Source: Rhodobacteraceae bacterium Alg231-04
Lineage (GTDB): Bacteria > Pseudomonadota > Alphaproteobacteria > Rhodobacterales > Rhodobacteraceae
NCBI GenBank assembly: GCA_900143635.1
Contig: FREY01000010.1
Location: 62,001 to 126,000 of the forward strand
DNA length: 64,000 nucleotides
Direction of reading: 5' to 3'
Shown here: piece after piece, positions 35,306-42,979 of the stretch
Layout: every line of letters starts with the position of its first letter
Position numbering within the stretch: position 1 is the stretch's first letter
The notes under the pieces: model-generated
What the model saw: the letters and a program-made list of their open reading frames with translations, nothing else
Database searches by the model: none
What the model was told of the DNA's origin: nothing
Program-made: the position numbers and the translations under genes

Positions 35306-35350
35306 GGCGGTGTACGGGTTGTGCACGCGCGGTGCACGGGTATCACCGCC
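35306..35350 (+). promoter_or_regulatory. Nested hairpin before the chorismate mutase terminator
   Basis: Outer stem GGCGGTG (35306-35312) with CACCGCC (35344-35350); inner stem GTGCAC (35321-35326) with GTGCAC (35332-35337) around loop GCGCG. The outer arm ends exactly one base before the terminator stem that follows. The pairing is exact; a regulatory role is inference. Confidence 0.5.
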
Positions 35351-35369
35351 CCGGCTACGCCGGATTTTT
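35351..35369 (+). terminator. Intrinsic terminator 19 bp before the chorismate mutase gene
   Basis: CCGGC (35351-35355), loop TAC, GCCGG (35359-35363), then ATTTTT. This is one of the few classical hairpin plus T-run terminators in the window. Only 19 bp separate it from the next ATG, too little for a downstream promoter, so either it attenuates readthrough into chorismate mutase-rpsP or those genes start from a promoter upstream of the hairpins. Confidence 0.7.
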
Positions 35370-35388
35370 CTGCACTGCGGAGAGCGAT

Positions 35389-35697
35389 ATGACGACTGAT
35401 ATTCAAGATCCCGTAGCCCGCGCAGCCGCGCTGCTGAAGGGCCACCGCGAAAGCATCGACCGGTTGGACGCCATCCTCGTCTACACCCTGGCCGAACGTT
35501 TCAAACACACCCAGGACGTGGGCGTCCTGAAGGCCGAACACGACCTTCCGCCCTCGGACCCGAACCGCGAAGCCAAGCAGATTGCACGGCTGGAAAACCT
35601 CGCCACAGATTCCGGGCTGGACCCGGAATTTGCCAAGAAATTCCTGAACTTCGTCATCGAAGAGGTGATCCGTCACCACAAGAAGCACCAGGAGTAA
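35389..35697 (+). CDS. Chorismate mutase (AroQ type)
   Basis: A 102-residue all-helical AroQ-class enzyme that converts chorismate to prephenate for phenylalanine and tyrosine. Family features: RESIDRLDAILVYTLAERFKHTQDVGVLKAEHDLPPSDPNR with the conserved Arg and Lys of the active site. The ATG at 35389 is chosen over an upstream in-frame ATG (35332) that lies inside the hairpin region; GCGGAGAG lies 5 bp before it. Its place between ffh and rpsP is usual for Rhodobacterales. Confidence 0.92.
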   Translation: MTTDIQDPVARAAALLKGHRESIDRLDAILVYTLAERFKHTQDVGVLKAEHDLPPSDPNREAKQIARLENLATDSGLDPEFAKKFLNFVIEEVIRHHKKHQE

Positions 35698-35792
35698 GTG
35701 ACGTCAGGCGCATCCCGCGCCGAAACGCAAGAACCTAAAGAATGACGGCGGGCCTGCCCCGCTGCTCAAAGCCACTCAAAGGAGAATCTCTC

Positions 35793-36161
35793 ATGGCTAT
35801 GAAAATTCGTCTCGCCCGCGGCGGCTCCAAAAAGCGCCCCTTCTACCGTATCGTTGCTGCGGACAGCCGCATGCCGCGTGATGGCCGCTTCATCGAAAAG
35901 CTGGGCACCTACAACCCGCTGCTGCCCAAAGACAGCGAAGAGCGCGTGAAAATGGACATGGAGCGCGTTCAGCACTGGCTCGACCAGGGCGCCCAGCCCA
36001 CCGACCGTATCGCCCGTATGCTGGAAGCAGCCGGCGTGCGCGAAAAGGCCGACCGCTCCAACCCCAAGAAGGGTGCCCCCGGCAAGAAAGCCGTTGAGCG
36101 CGCAGAAGAAAAAGCCGCCAAAGCAGCTGAAGCTGCCGAAGCGCCTGCAGACGCAGAGTAA
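35793..36161 (+). CDS. rpsP: 30S ribosomal protein S16
   Basis: 122 residues: the S16 core [24 protein letters not shown] and [13 protein letters not shown], followed by an Ala/Lys/Glu-rich tail of about 40 residues that is typical of alphaproteobacterial S16. AAAGGAG lies 7 bp before the ATG. It precedes bluB, rimM and trmD, the E. coli-like rpsP-rimM-trmD-rplS order with insertions. Confidence 0.98.
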   Translation: MAMKIRLARGGSKKRPFYRIVAADSRMPRDGRFIEKLGTYNPLLPKDSEERVKMDMERVQHWLDQGAQPTDRIARMLEAAGVREKADRSNPKKGAPGKKAVERAEEKAAKAAEAAEAPADAE

Positions 36162-36165
36162 GATC

Positions 36166-36807
36166 TTGAAGCTGCGGGACCACGCGTTCTCCGCGGATTT
36201 CCGCAGCGAGCTTGATCTGCTGATGCGGCTCCGGCGCGATGTGCGCCGGTTCCGCTCGGATCCGGTGGACGAGGCAGTGCTTGCGCGCTGCCTCTCTGCC
36301 TTCCAGCTGGCCCCCTCGGTGGGGTTGAGCGAACCCTGGCGCATCCTGCGCATCCAAAGCGATGCCGCCCGGGATGCTGCCCTGAAGAATTTCCAAGCCG
36401 CCAATGCGCAGGCTCTGCAAGGCTACAGCGGTGAGCGCGCTGCCAAATACGCCTCCCTCAAACTCTCCGGCATGCAGGACGCCCCGGTACAACTGGCGGT
36501 CTACTGCGACGACGAAACCCAGCAGGGCCACGGGTTGGGCGCTGCCACAATGCCGGAAATGCGCCGCTATTCTGTGGTCACCGCCATCACTCTGCTCTGG
36601 CTGGCTTTGCGCGCTGAAGGGCTGGGGCTTGGCTGGGTATCTGTCCTTGATCCCGACCAGTTAAACCGCGATCTGAAAGCCCCTGAAGACTGGCGGCTGA
36701 TCGGCTATTTCTGTCTTGGCCATCCACAGGAGATGTCCGACACACCCGAACTCGAACAACAAGGCTGGGAGAGCCGGCAGGCCGATCTACCGGTGGAGAC
36801 GCGCTAG
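36166..36807 (+). CDS. bluB: 5,6-dimethylbenzimidazole synthase BluB
   Basis: A 213-residue nitroreductase-fold enzyme that fragments reduced FMN with oxygen to make 5,6-dimethylbenzimidazole, the lower ligand of vitamin B12. Marks: [13 protein letters not shown] with the conserved Asp (residue about 24), [12 protein letters not shown], and GLGLGWVS. The start is a TTG at 36166, 4 bp after the rpsP stop; the open frame runs further up inside rpsP, and the first internal ATG (36223) would cut into the conserved RRDVR region. Its place in a ribosomal operon is unusual for a cofactor gene. Confidence 0.9.
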   Translation: MKLRDHAFSADFRSELDLLMRLRRDVRRFRSDPVDEAVLARCLSAFQLAPSVGLSEPWRILRIQSDAARDAALKNFQAANAQALQGYSGERAAKYASLKLSGMQDAPVQLAVYCDDETQQGHGLGAATMPEMRRYSVVTAITLLWLALRAEGLGLGWVSVLDPDQLNRDLKAPEDWRLIGYFCLGHPQEMSDTPELEQQGWESRQADLPVETR

Positions 36808-36810
36808 CCC

Positions 36811-36954
36811 ATGTTCAAACTGATCCGTTTTCCCATCTTTGTTGCCATCGCCTTTCTGGCGGGCATATTTCACGAACGCAACGCCCATACCGACCGCTGT
36901 ACCGCCGCTGGCGGCAGCGTGACGAACGGCATTTGCAAAGGAACAATCCAATGA
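36811..36954 (+). CDS. 47-residue membrane peptide between bluB and rimM
   Basis: ATG at 36811, three bases after the bluB stop; TGA at 36952-36954 overlaps the rimM ATG by 4 bp. The peptide has one hydrophobic segment ([17 protein letters not shown]), then a short hydrophilic part with two cysteines ([17 protein letters not shown]). The C-X12-C pair could form a disulfide in the periplasm. The overlaps on both sides argue that it is translated. No family recognised. Confidence 0.65.
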   Translation: MFKLIRFPIFVAIAFLAGIFHERNAHTDRCTAAGGSVTNGICKGTIQ

Positions 36955-37454
36955 GCGATCTGGTCTGTGTAGGCGTTGTCTCCGGCGCCTTCGGCGTCCG
37001 CGGCGAAGTCCGCATCAAAAGCTTCTGCGCCAACCCGGAAGACATTGAAAGCTATAGCCCGCTGTCCAACGAGGACGGCAGCAAGAGCTATCCCCTGGTG
37101 CTAACCCGTCAGGTGAAAAATGGGTTCACGGCCATTCTGGGTGGTATTGAGACCAAAGAAGATGCCGATGCGATCAAAGGGGTGAAGCTCTATGCGCGCC
37201 GCGATCAGCTGCCCAGCCTGCCCGATGACGAGTATTACCACTCCGACCTGATCGGATTGGAGGTCTTCGACACCGGTGGCGCGCTGCTGGGTCAGGTGAA
37301 GGACGTGATGAACCACGGCGCGGGCGATCTGCTGGAAATCCACGGTCAGGGGCTGAAAGACACCGTATTGCTGCCCTTCACATTAGAGGCAGTGCCAACC
37401 GTTGACCTTGGAACCGGCCGGATCATTGCCGATCCACCTGACGGTCTTTTCTGA
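36951..37454 (+). CDS. rimM: 16S rRNA processing protein RimM
   Basis: A 167-residue ribosome maturation factor that helps assemble the 30S head around S19. N-terminal domain: [19 protein letters not shown]; linker and PRC-barrel: [14 protein letters not shown], then [12 protein letters not shown] and PDGLF at the end. The ATG at 36951 overlaps the small upstream gene; AAAGGAAC lies before it. Adjacent to trmD as in most bacteria. Confidence 0.96.
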   Translation: MSDLVCVGVVSGAFGVRGEVRIKSFCANPEDIESYSPLSNEDGSKSYPLVLTRQVKNGFTAILGGIETKEDADAIKGVKLYARRDQLPSLPDDEYYHSDLIGLEVFDTGGALLGQVKDVMNHGAGDLLEIHGQGLKDTVLLPFTLEAVPTVDLGTGRIIADPPDGLF

Positions 37455-37468
37455 TCGCAGAAAAACAG

Positions 37469-37498
37469 GGGCTTTGCCCCTTGCGCCTTCGGCGCCCA
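37469..37498 (+). repeat. Tandem GC hairpins between rimM and trmD
   Basis: GGGGC-TTT-GCCCC (37469-37481) and GCGCC-TTC-GGCGC (37484-37496) follow each other with two bases between, 15 bp past the rimM stop. This dual hairpin followed by CCCGAGGA looks like a dispersed intergenic element familiar from Rhodobacteraceae genomes; I cannot count copies here. It may set the rimM/trmD expression ratio. Confidence 0.5.
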
Positions 37499-37515
37499 TT
37501 CCCGAGGACGAAGCC

Positions 37516-38325
37516 ATGACCGATACCCCCAGCAAATCCCATGGCCGAAAGGCCATCCGCCCCTCTTTCAAACCGCGTGAGCTGATGACGCCCACACCGG
37601 ATCTTGTGAATGTGTGGAAAGCCAAGATCATAACGCTGTTTCCCACGGCTTTTCCCGGCGTATTGGGCGAAAGCCTCACCGGAAAGGCTCTGCAGGAGGG
37701 TCTGTGGCAGTTGGAAACGGTGGACCTGCGCCGATTTGGCAAGGGAAAACACCGCAATGTCGACGACACACCCGCGGGCGGCGGCGCTGGCATGGTTCTG
37801 CGGCCTGATGTTCTGGGCGAAGCAATCGACCATACCATGGAAGGGACAACGGGCAACTGGCCGCTGATCTATCTATCCCCGCGCGGCAAGCCGATGAACC
37901 AGCAGATGATGCAGGGCCTCGCGCGTTGCGATGGTATGACCCTGTTATGCGGCCGCTTTGAGGGCGTCGATGAACGGGTGCTGGAGCATTACGGCATTCA
38001 GGAAGTCTCGCTTGGGGATTTTGTCATGACCGGTGGCGAGATCGCAGCGCAGGCGCTGATTGATGCCACCGTGCGGCTGATCCCCGGCGTGCTGGGCAAT
38101 CAGGCCTCCACCGAGGAAGAGAGCTTTTCCTCCGGTCTGCTGGAGCACCCGCAATACACCCGCCCGGCCGACTGGAAGGACCGCAAGATCCCCGATGTTC
38201 TGATGTCCGGCCACCACGGGAAAGTTGCCGAATGGCGTCAGCAGATGAGCGAAGAGATCACCAGGACGCGCCGCCCGGATCTGTGGGCCGCCCATCAGGC
38301 CCGCAGCGGCAAAACCAAAGGCTAA
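37516..38325 (+). CDS. trmD: tRNA (guanine37-N1)-methyltransferase
   Basis: A 269-residue SPOUT methyltransferase that methylates G37 of tRNAs reading CNN codons, which prevents +1 frameshifting. Trefoil-knot features: LLCGRFEGVDERVLEHY, EVSLGDFVMTGGEIAA, and PGVLGNQASTEEESFS. The catalytic Asp lies in the SFSSGLLEHPQYTRPADW segment. It carries an N-terminal extension of about 30 residues before the family start KAKIITLFP, common in Rhodobacterales. The ATG at 37516 has GAGGACGA 5 bp before it. Confidence 0.96.
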   Translation: MTDTPSKSHGRKAIRPSFKPRELMTPTPDLVNVWKAKIITLFPTAFPGVLGESLTGKALQEGLWQLETVDLRRFGKGKHRNVDDTPAGGGAGMVLRPDVLGEAIDHTMEGTTGNWPLIYLSPRGKPMNQQMMQGLARCDGMTLLCGRFEGVDERVLEHYGIQEVSLGDFVMTGGEIAAQALIDATVRLIPGVLGNQASTEEESFSSGLLEHPQYTRPADWKDRKIPDVLMSGHHGKVAEWRQQMSEEITRTRRPDLWAAHQARSGKTKG

Positions 38326-38332
38326 ACCGTGC

Positions 38333-38833
38333 TCAGATCAGCGCCTCATGCGCCCATTGCAGTAGCGCCTGGCGCTGACGCGGACGGCAAAAGGGATCAC
38401 CCGGCTGGCAATTGGCGCGTACCTGCCCTGCATGGCGCCGGAATGCCCGCCAACGCTTGATCTGGATGGCATCGATCTGCGGCAGACGGCGGCCAAGGTA
38501 ATAGCGGCAATACCACTGGAACCAACCGCGGGGATCCGGGCCATAGATCCAGCCCTTTTCGCGCCAGATCGACAATGGCTGACGGCTCTTGATGCCAAAA
38601 TAGTTCACCGTTGGGTCCGCCAGGTCCGAAAGTCGCGCGCCGTCAAACCAGCTGCCCGGCAGCTCGTCGCGGCAGTCATTGCAGTATTTTCCCTCAAACA
38701 CCCCCATGGCGAGCATCTCGGAAGGTGTATAAAAGGGGTGGAAATCATCCGCAAAACCAGCGCCTTCCGGCTGCTCAAGCCGATAGGAATAGCCGGTTTG
38801 AAACCGGTCGTTCACCTCGATCAATCTGCCCAT
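38333..38833 (-). CDS. Conserved protein of unknown function
   Basis: 166 residues, rich in Trp, Tyr and Arg, predicted soluble. Marks: FYTPSEMLAMGVFEGKYCNDC, GPDPRGWFQWYCRYYLGRR, QPGDPFCRPRQRQALLQWAHEA. The regular aromatic-Arg pattern looks like a conserved family present across bacteria, but I cannot name a domain. CNDC and CQPGDPFC could bind a metal. GGAG 8 bp before the ATG supports the start. It ends 7 bp from the convergent trmD. Confidence 0.72.
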   Translation of the reverse strand: MGRLIEVNDRFQTGYSYRLEQPEGAGFADDFHPFYTPSEMLAMGVFEGKYCNDCRDELPGSWFDGARLSDLADPTVNYFGIKSRQPLSIWREKGWIYGPDPRGWFQWYCRYYLGRRLPQIDAIQIKRWRAFRRHAGQVRANCQPGDPFCRPRQRQALLQWAHEALI

Positions 38834-39178
38834 GTTGCCTGCTCCAATGAACTGCCTCTACGCCCGCATTGCCTAGCCTTTGGCTATTAGCCTCTGCATC
38901 CAGCACCGGGTCAATATAGGCAGGCTGCGGGGCACAGAACACCCTTGCCACAGGACGGGCACGGGCGTAATAAGCGCGTGTCTGGATTCGGATTTCCGTA
39001 TCCGGACCTGTTCTGTGTGGCACAACCCCGGTTTCTTCGTCGGCAGGGTCAGCAGGACAAAGACGAAAGCAAAGACGGATTACCTCTGGCGGGCGCGATG
39101 CGGACCCGGTGAAGACACAGAGCTCTGAGACGGCGCCCAACTTCGCGGACCAACCGTGAGCATATTTAGGAGATCGCG
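38834..39178. other. 345-bp gap before rplS, leader hairpin, no gene seen
   Basis: Separates the divergent unknown gene and rplS, so it must hold both promoters. A hairpin TCTGGAT (38981-38987) with ATCCGGA (39000-39006), with CGG/CCG inside, lies 173 bp before rplS and could be a leader structure. Open frames across the gap show no family features. No classical boxes could be fixed. Confidence 0.45.
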
Positions 39179-39553
39179 ATGAACCTGATCGCACAGCTGG
39201 AGGCGGAACAAGTTGCCGCCCTGGGGAAAGACATCCCCGATTTCAAAGCCGGCGACACCATCCGTGTCGGCTTCAAAGTGACTGAAGGCACCCGTTCGCG
39301 CGTGCAGAACTATGAAGGCGTCTGCATCAGCCGCAAAAATGGTTCGGGCATTGCCGGTTCCTTCACCGTCCGCAAGATTTCGTTTGGCGAAGGCGTGGAA
39401 CGTGTTTTCCCGCTGCACTCGACCAACATCGACAGCATCACAGTTGTACGCCGTGGCCGCGTTCGTCGCGCCAAGCTGTACTACCTGCGCGCCCGTCGCG
39501 GTAAATCCGCACGTATCGCAGAAGATGCAAACTACAAGCCCAAGAAAGCCTGA
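39179..39553 (+). CDS. rplS: 50S ribosomal protein L19
   Basis: 124 residues: [33 protein letters not shown] and [28 protein letters not shown] are the L19 hallmarks; it sits at the 30S-50S interface. AGGAG lies 7 bp before the ATG. It follows trmD in most bacteria; here a gene on the other strand intervenes. Cotranscribed with rpmE (11 bp gap). Confidence 0.98.
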   Translation: MNLIAQLEAEQVAALGKDIPDFKAGDTIRVGFKVTEGTRSRVQNYEGVCISRKNGSGIAGSFTVRKISFGEGVERVFPLHSTNIDSITVVRRGRVRRAKLYYLRARRGKSARIAEDANYKPKKA

Positions 39554-39564
39554 GGAGCGGTATC

Positions 39565-39786
39565 ATGAAAAAAGACACCCATCCCGAGTACCACCTCATC
39601 AACGTCAAAATGACCGACGGCACCGTCGTTCAGATGAAATCCACCTGGGGCGCCGAAGGCGATCAGCTGGCACTGGACATCGACCCCTCCGTGCACCCCG
39701 CATGGAATGGCGGCACCACCCGTCTGATGGATGCCGGCGGCCGCGTCTCCAAGTTCAAAAAGAAATACGAAGGTCTGGGCTTCTAA
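39565..39786 (+). CDS. rpmE: 50S ribosomal protein L31, zinc-free type
   Basis: 73 residues beginning [19 protein letters not shown] and ending [10 protein letters not shown]. The CXXC pairs of zinc-binding L31 are absent, so it is a C-minus form that does not bind zinc. GAGGAG lies 6 bp before the ATG. It is the last gene of the rplS-rpmE unit and is followed by an intrinsic terminator. Confidence 0.95.
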   Translation: MKKDTHPEYHLINVKMTDGTVVQMKSTWGAEGDQLALDIDPSVHPAWNGGTTRLMDAGGRVSKFKKKYEGLGF

Positions 39787-39812
39787 GCTTTTCAGACCCG
39801 ATGTTTTTCAGA

Positions 39813-39840
39813 CGCCGTCCCATTTGGGGCGGCGTTTTTT
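39813..39840 (+). terminator. Intrinsic terminator after rpmE
   Basis: CGCCGTCCC (39813-39821), loop ATTT, GGGGCGGCG (39826-39834, one G-T pair), then six T. A textbook Rho-independent terminator. Confidence 0.9.
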
Positions 39841-39878
39841 GTTGGGCCAGTGGTATTTCCCCTCACTACACAGGGTCC

Positions 39879-40220
39879 TTTGCCGTGCCGCATAACCACG
39901 AACAGGTGATCGTCAAACACGTGTCCAGTGCCTTTGTCGGCACCACGTTGGAGGCAGGCCCAGATGCCTACGGGATCGAAGGGCTGGTGACCACTGCTGC
40001 CACAGCCAACCTTTTGCGCTGAAACCAATGCACGCACGGCCGACGATCTCGGGCTTGAAACCATTTATGTTGCCACTGCCGTCTTGGCCCATGTGGCCGC
40101 CGATCCTGATGGAAACAATCATAGCGCACAGACCATACACTCGGTTTCCCTATGAAATCTTCAAGGCGCGTTTGCGGTCATGGGAACAACAGAGGCATTT
40201 CCAAACGGCCAACTTTTCAC
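39879..40220 (+). pseudogene. Decayed isochorismatase-family cysteine hydrolase
   Basis: Three pieces align in order with the isochorismatase-like fold: HNHEQVIVKHVSSAFVGTTLEAGPDAYGIEGLVTTAATANL in one frame; then, one frame over, CAETNARTADDLGLETIYVATAVLAH with the nucleophile Cys, ending NHSAQTIHSVSL; then after an in-frame TGA (40153-40155), NLQGAFAVMGT. The frame change coincides with TTTT at 40012-40015; one T fewer restores the reading through the active site. The N-terminal third is missing next to the rpmE terminator. So it has three lesions and is dead. It fills most of the 554 bp between rpmE and mipZ. Confidence 0.7.
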
Positions 40221-40288
40221 TGTATGCACCTGTCTGCAACAGTGCCTAACAAGGGGCAATGTGCGCTTTTCATGGCGGGTCCGCCCTT

Positions 40289-40340
40289 CTATAGTCCCTT
40301 CAACAACGCGCATAAGCGCGGGGAAAGAAGGGACAGATAG
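40289..40340 (+). promoter_or_regulatory. mipZ leader hairpin over the ribosome binding site
   Basis: GTCCCTTC (40294-40301) is the exact complement of GAAGGGAC (40327-40334), which contains the mipZ Shine-Dalgarno. CTAT (40289-40292) can extend it with ATAG (40337-40340) up to the ATG, and GCGC/GCGC pairs at the tip. However TATAGT at 40290-40295 could instead be the promoter -10 box, in which case the left arm would not be transcribed and the repeat would act as DNA. Confidence 0.5.
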
Positions 40341-41150
40341 ATGGCGCATATCATTGTCGTCGGCAACGAAAAGGGCGGCGCGGGCAAATCCACCGTCTCT
40401 ATGCATGTGGCCACAGCACTTGCACGGCTGGGCCACCGGGTCAGCGCGCTGGATCTGGATCTGCGGCAACGCTCGATGGGACGTTACCTGGAAAACCGGC
40501 GTCAGTTCATGGAAAAGGCCAATCTGGACCTGCCCACCGTGACCTGCCACGAGCTGCCGGAGATCGACCCGGACAGCCTGCAGCCGGGCGAAAACATCTA
40601 TGATCACCGCCTGTCTGCCGCCGTTTCGGCGCTGGAGCCCAGCAGCGATTTCATCCTGATCGACTGCCCCGGCTCGCATACCCGGCTGAGCCAGGTGGCA
40701 CATTCGCTGGCCGACACGCTGATCACGCCGCTGAACGACAGTTTCGTGGACTTTGATCTGCTGGCCCACACCGATGAAAAAGGTGAGAAGATCACCGGCC
40801 CATCAGTCTATTCCGAAATGGTCTGGAACGCCCGCCAGCTGCGCGCGCAGGCCGGACTGAAACCAATCGACTGGATCGTGATCCGCAACCGTGTTGGCGC
40901 CCAGCGCATGGTCAACAAGGAAAAGATGGAACGCGCCGTGGCGATGCTGGCCAAACGCATCGGCTTTCGCACCGCCCCCGGTTTCAACGAACGCGTTATC
41001 TTCCGTGAGCTATTCCCGCGCGGGCTGACGCTGCTGGACCTCAAAGACATTGGCGTCAAACAGCTGAACATCTCCAATATCGCCGCCCGGCAAGAGCTGC
41101 GCGATATGATGAAAGCGCTGGAACTGCCCGGTGTTGAAGTCAACATCTAA
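40341..41150 (+). CDS. mipZ: Division-plane positioning ATPase MipZ
   Basis: A 269-residue ParA/MinD-type ATPase. The deviant Walker A GNEKGGAGKST starts at residue 8, switch I is near DLDLRQRSMGRY, and switch II is in LIDCPGSHT. MipZ forms a gradient from the ParB-bound poles and blocks FtsZ polymerisation there, placing the ring at midcell. It is a single-copy alphaproteobacterial core gene. The start follows GAAGGGA by 8 bp inside a potential hairpin. Confidence 0.95.
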   Translation: MAHIIVVGNEKGGAGKSTVSMHVATALARLGHRVSALDLDLRQRSMGRYLENRRQFMEKANLDLPTVTCHELPEIDPDSLQPGENIYDHRLSAAVSALEPSSDFILIDCPGSHTRLSQVAHSLADTLITPLNDSFVDFDLLAHTDEKGEKITGPSVYSEMVWNARQLRAQAGLKPIDWIVIRNRVGAQRMVNKEKMERAVAMLAKRIGFRTAPGFNERVIFRELFPRGLTLLDLKDIGVKQLNISNIAARQELRDMMKALELPGVEVNI

Positions 41151-41182
41151 GGCCAGCGTTAGACGGGCTGTGAAAGGGCGGC

Positions 41183-42415
41183 TCAGGCCGCCTTTTCGTA
41201 TATGGTGAACAGCTCTACCGGCTCGGAAACGCCGCGCAGCATGTAGCGGCCCACCGACACCAGATCATGACCGGTGCTGCCGTTGGCCGCCTTGCGCACG
41301 TGTTCAGACACGATGATGCTTTGCCCGACCGACGCATGCATGCCTGAAATCCGCGCGGTCAGGTTCACAGTCGGGCCGATCACGGTGAAATCCAAACGGT
41401 TCTCAGAGCCGATATTGCCATAGAGGATCTCTCCGGCGTGCAGGGCCAGGGTGAAATCAGCCACCGGCAGCCCTTCGGCTGCGCGTTCCAGATTGCGTTC
41501 ACGGATTTTGGCCTGCAATTCGCTGGAGGCATTCAGCGCAGCTTTGGCGTCTTCCTCGATGGTGCCAAGGTCGAACATTGTCAGGATGCCGTCGCCCATG
41601 AACTTCAGGATATTGCCGCCGTGGCCCTGAATGACGCCCACTGCAATGCCAAAGTAGTCGTTTAGCATATCGATCAGTTCGGTACCCGGAAGCTGCTCGG
41701 CCAAGCTGGTGAACCCCTTGAGGTCAAACAGACAGATGACAGCGTCGATGGCCCTTGAGGACCCACGCTGGATTTCGCCCGACAACACCCGCTTGCCCGC
41801 ATCCCGGCCCAAATAGACCTGCATCAGGTCGGTGGCCATCTGACGGTTGGCCGACGACTTCAGCGCCAGACCCAACGACGGCAAAATCGCGCTCAGCAGC
41901 GCCTTGTCCTGCGGGCAGAAACCACACTCCCTGTCGGTGGTCCAGGAAATCAGCATGCCCTCCCCCGGATCGTCCGGATCAACAGGATTGAAGGACGCGC
42001 TGGTGAACAGAAGTGCCGAAGCGAAGTATTCTGTCGCACCCATCCCGGCCAGATCAGCCAGAAGTGGGAACCGAGACTTGTCCGCGTCGTTAAAAGTAGA
42101 TGAGAACTCCCAGCCCCCGTCTGCCATCATTGCGTAGAACGGGCTCTGCAGCCAGGCATCCACCGGAGTCTCCTGATGCTCGTACATCTCTTGCGAAATG
42201 CCGTCGTCCCGCGTCCAGTTGAAACCGATACCACCAAACTTGGGATGCAGCGCGCGCTGTGCCACATGCAGGCGCATCAAAGGCACGCCGACCTCAGTCA
42301 ACCGATGGCAGTAGTTCCGCAGCAGATCTTCCTGGGACGTTCCCGCCAGCCCTTGTCGGGTCAGCCACAGAGAAAGCTCTGCGATGCGGGCGTCCTGGGT
42401 ATCCGGATCACTCAT
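41183..42415 (-). CDS. Class III adenylate/guanylate cyclase
   Basis: A 410-residue protein. The C-terminal half (about 215-400) is a cyclase catalytic domain: metal-binding Asp in ICLFDLKGFTSLAEQL, second Asp in LKFMGDGILTMF, and TVIGPTVNLTARI with transition-state residues. Converts ATP (or GTP) to the cyclic nucleotide. The N-terminal 200 residues match no domain I can name, contain no membrane helix and may sense a soluble signal. Located downstream of marR on the same strand (51 bp), so the two could be cotranscribed. Confidence 0.9.
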   Translation of the reverse strand: MSDPDTQDARIAELSLWLTRQGLAGTSQEDLLRNYCHRLTEVGVPLMRLHVAQRALHPKFGGIGFNWTRDDGISQEMYEHQETPVDAWLQSPFYAMMADGGWEFSSTFNDADKSRFPLLADLAGMGATEYFASALLFTSASFNPVDPDDPGEGMLISWTTDRECGFCPQDKALLSAILPSLGLALKSSANRQMATDLMQVYLGRDAGKRVLSGEIQRGSSRAIDAVICLFDLKGFTSLAEQLPGTELIDMLNDYFGIAVGVIQGHGGNILKFMGDGILTMFDLGTIEEDAKAALNASSELQAKIRERNLERAAEGLPVADFTLALHAGEILYGNIGSENRLDFTVIGPTVNLTARISGMHASVGQSIIVSEHVRKAANGSTGHDLVSVGRYMLRGVSEPVELFTIYEKAA

Positions 42416-42466
42416 TATTATTTTCCTTTTCGATCCCGGCGATTTGGGGGTCCGGAGCCGTAATGT

Positions 42467-42907
42467 CTAGTCCTCCATATACGCTAATTTGCGCAACATC
42501 CGTCGCAGCAGCTGCACATCTTCTGTGCTGAACTGCGCAACCAGCTCGGCATCATAGTCGATCGCCACTTTCCGCAGGTCCCGATAGGCCGTTTCCCCCG
42601 CCGTAGTCAGCTTCAGATGCTCACTGCGCCGGTCGTTTTCATCCCGTCTTCGCGACACAAACCGGCGTTCTTCCAGCTTGGTTATGGCCCGGCTGATCTT
42701 GGTCTTATGGATATGCGCCCGGTCGCTGATTTCCTTGGCGGTCATTTGACCATATATACCAAGGTGAAACAGCACCCGCCATTCCGTCCGCAGCATACCA
42801 TAGCGGTCTTTATATGCTTGCTGAAACCCAAGCGAGCTTTCCTCGGCAGCCCGGTTTAACAAGAAGGGCAGGAATTCCTGCAGGCAAAAGTGATCTTTTT
42901 CTGTCAT
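42467..42907 (-). CDS. MarR-family regulator of the homogentisate operon
   Basis: 146 residues with a winged helix: MTAKEISDRAHIHKTKISRAITKLEERRFVSRRRDENDRRSEHLKLT (residues about 53-100). It is divergent from hmgA across 72 bp that carry palindromes, so it is the likely local repressor, with an aromatic acid such as homogentisate or 4-hydroxyphenylpyruvate as a plausible ligand. The frame stays open far upstream, antisense to hmgA, and I reject that extension. GGAGAGGAA precedes the ATG. Confidence 0.92.
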   Translation of the reverse strand: MTEKDHFCLQEFLPFLLNRAAEESSLGFQQAYKDRYGMLRTEWRVLFHLGIYGQMTAKEISDRAHIHKTKISRAITKLEERRFVSRRRDENDRRSEHLKLTTAGETAYRDLRKVAIDYDAELVAQFSTEDVQLLRRMLRKLAYMED

Positions 42908-42927
42908 AGCGCGTTCCTCTCCCTTGT

Positions 42928-42963
42928 TAGTTACAAAAACAACTATTACCAAAGCAACTAGTT
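42928..42963. promoter_or_regulatory. Operators between marR and hmgA
   Basis: TAGTT (42928-42932) and AACTA (42941-42945) form an inverted repeat with an 8-bp spacer; AACTAGTT (42956-42963) is a second perfect palindrome with the same half-site. Both lie in the 72-bp divergent gap, so MarR binding would control both genes. Confidence 0.6.
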
Positions 42964-42979
42964 TTTGGAGGAACGCGCG

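Noticed and set aside
38775-39194. A 139-codon minus-strand frame in the gap before rplS
   Set aside because: It overlaps the start of a real minus-strand gene in another frame, ends there arbitrarily, and matches nothing.
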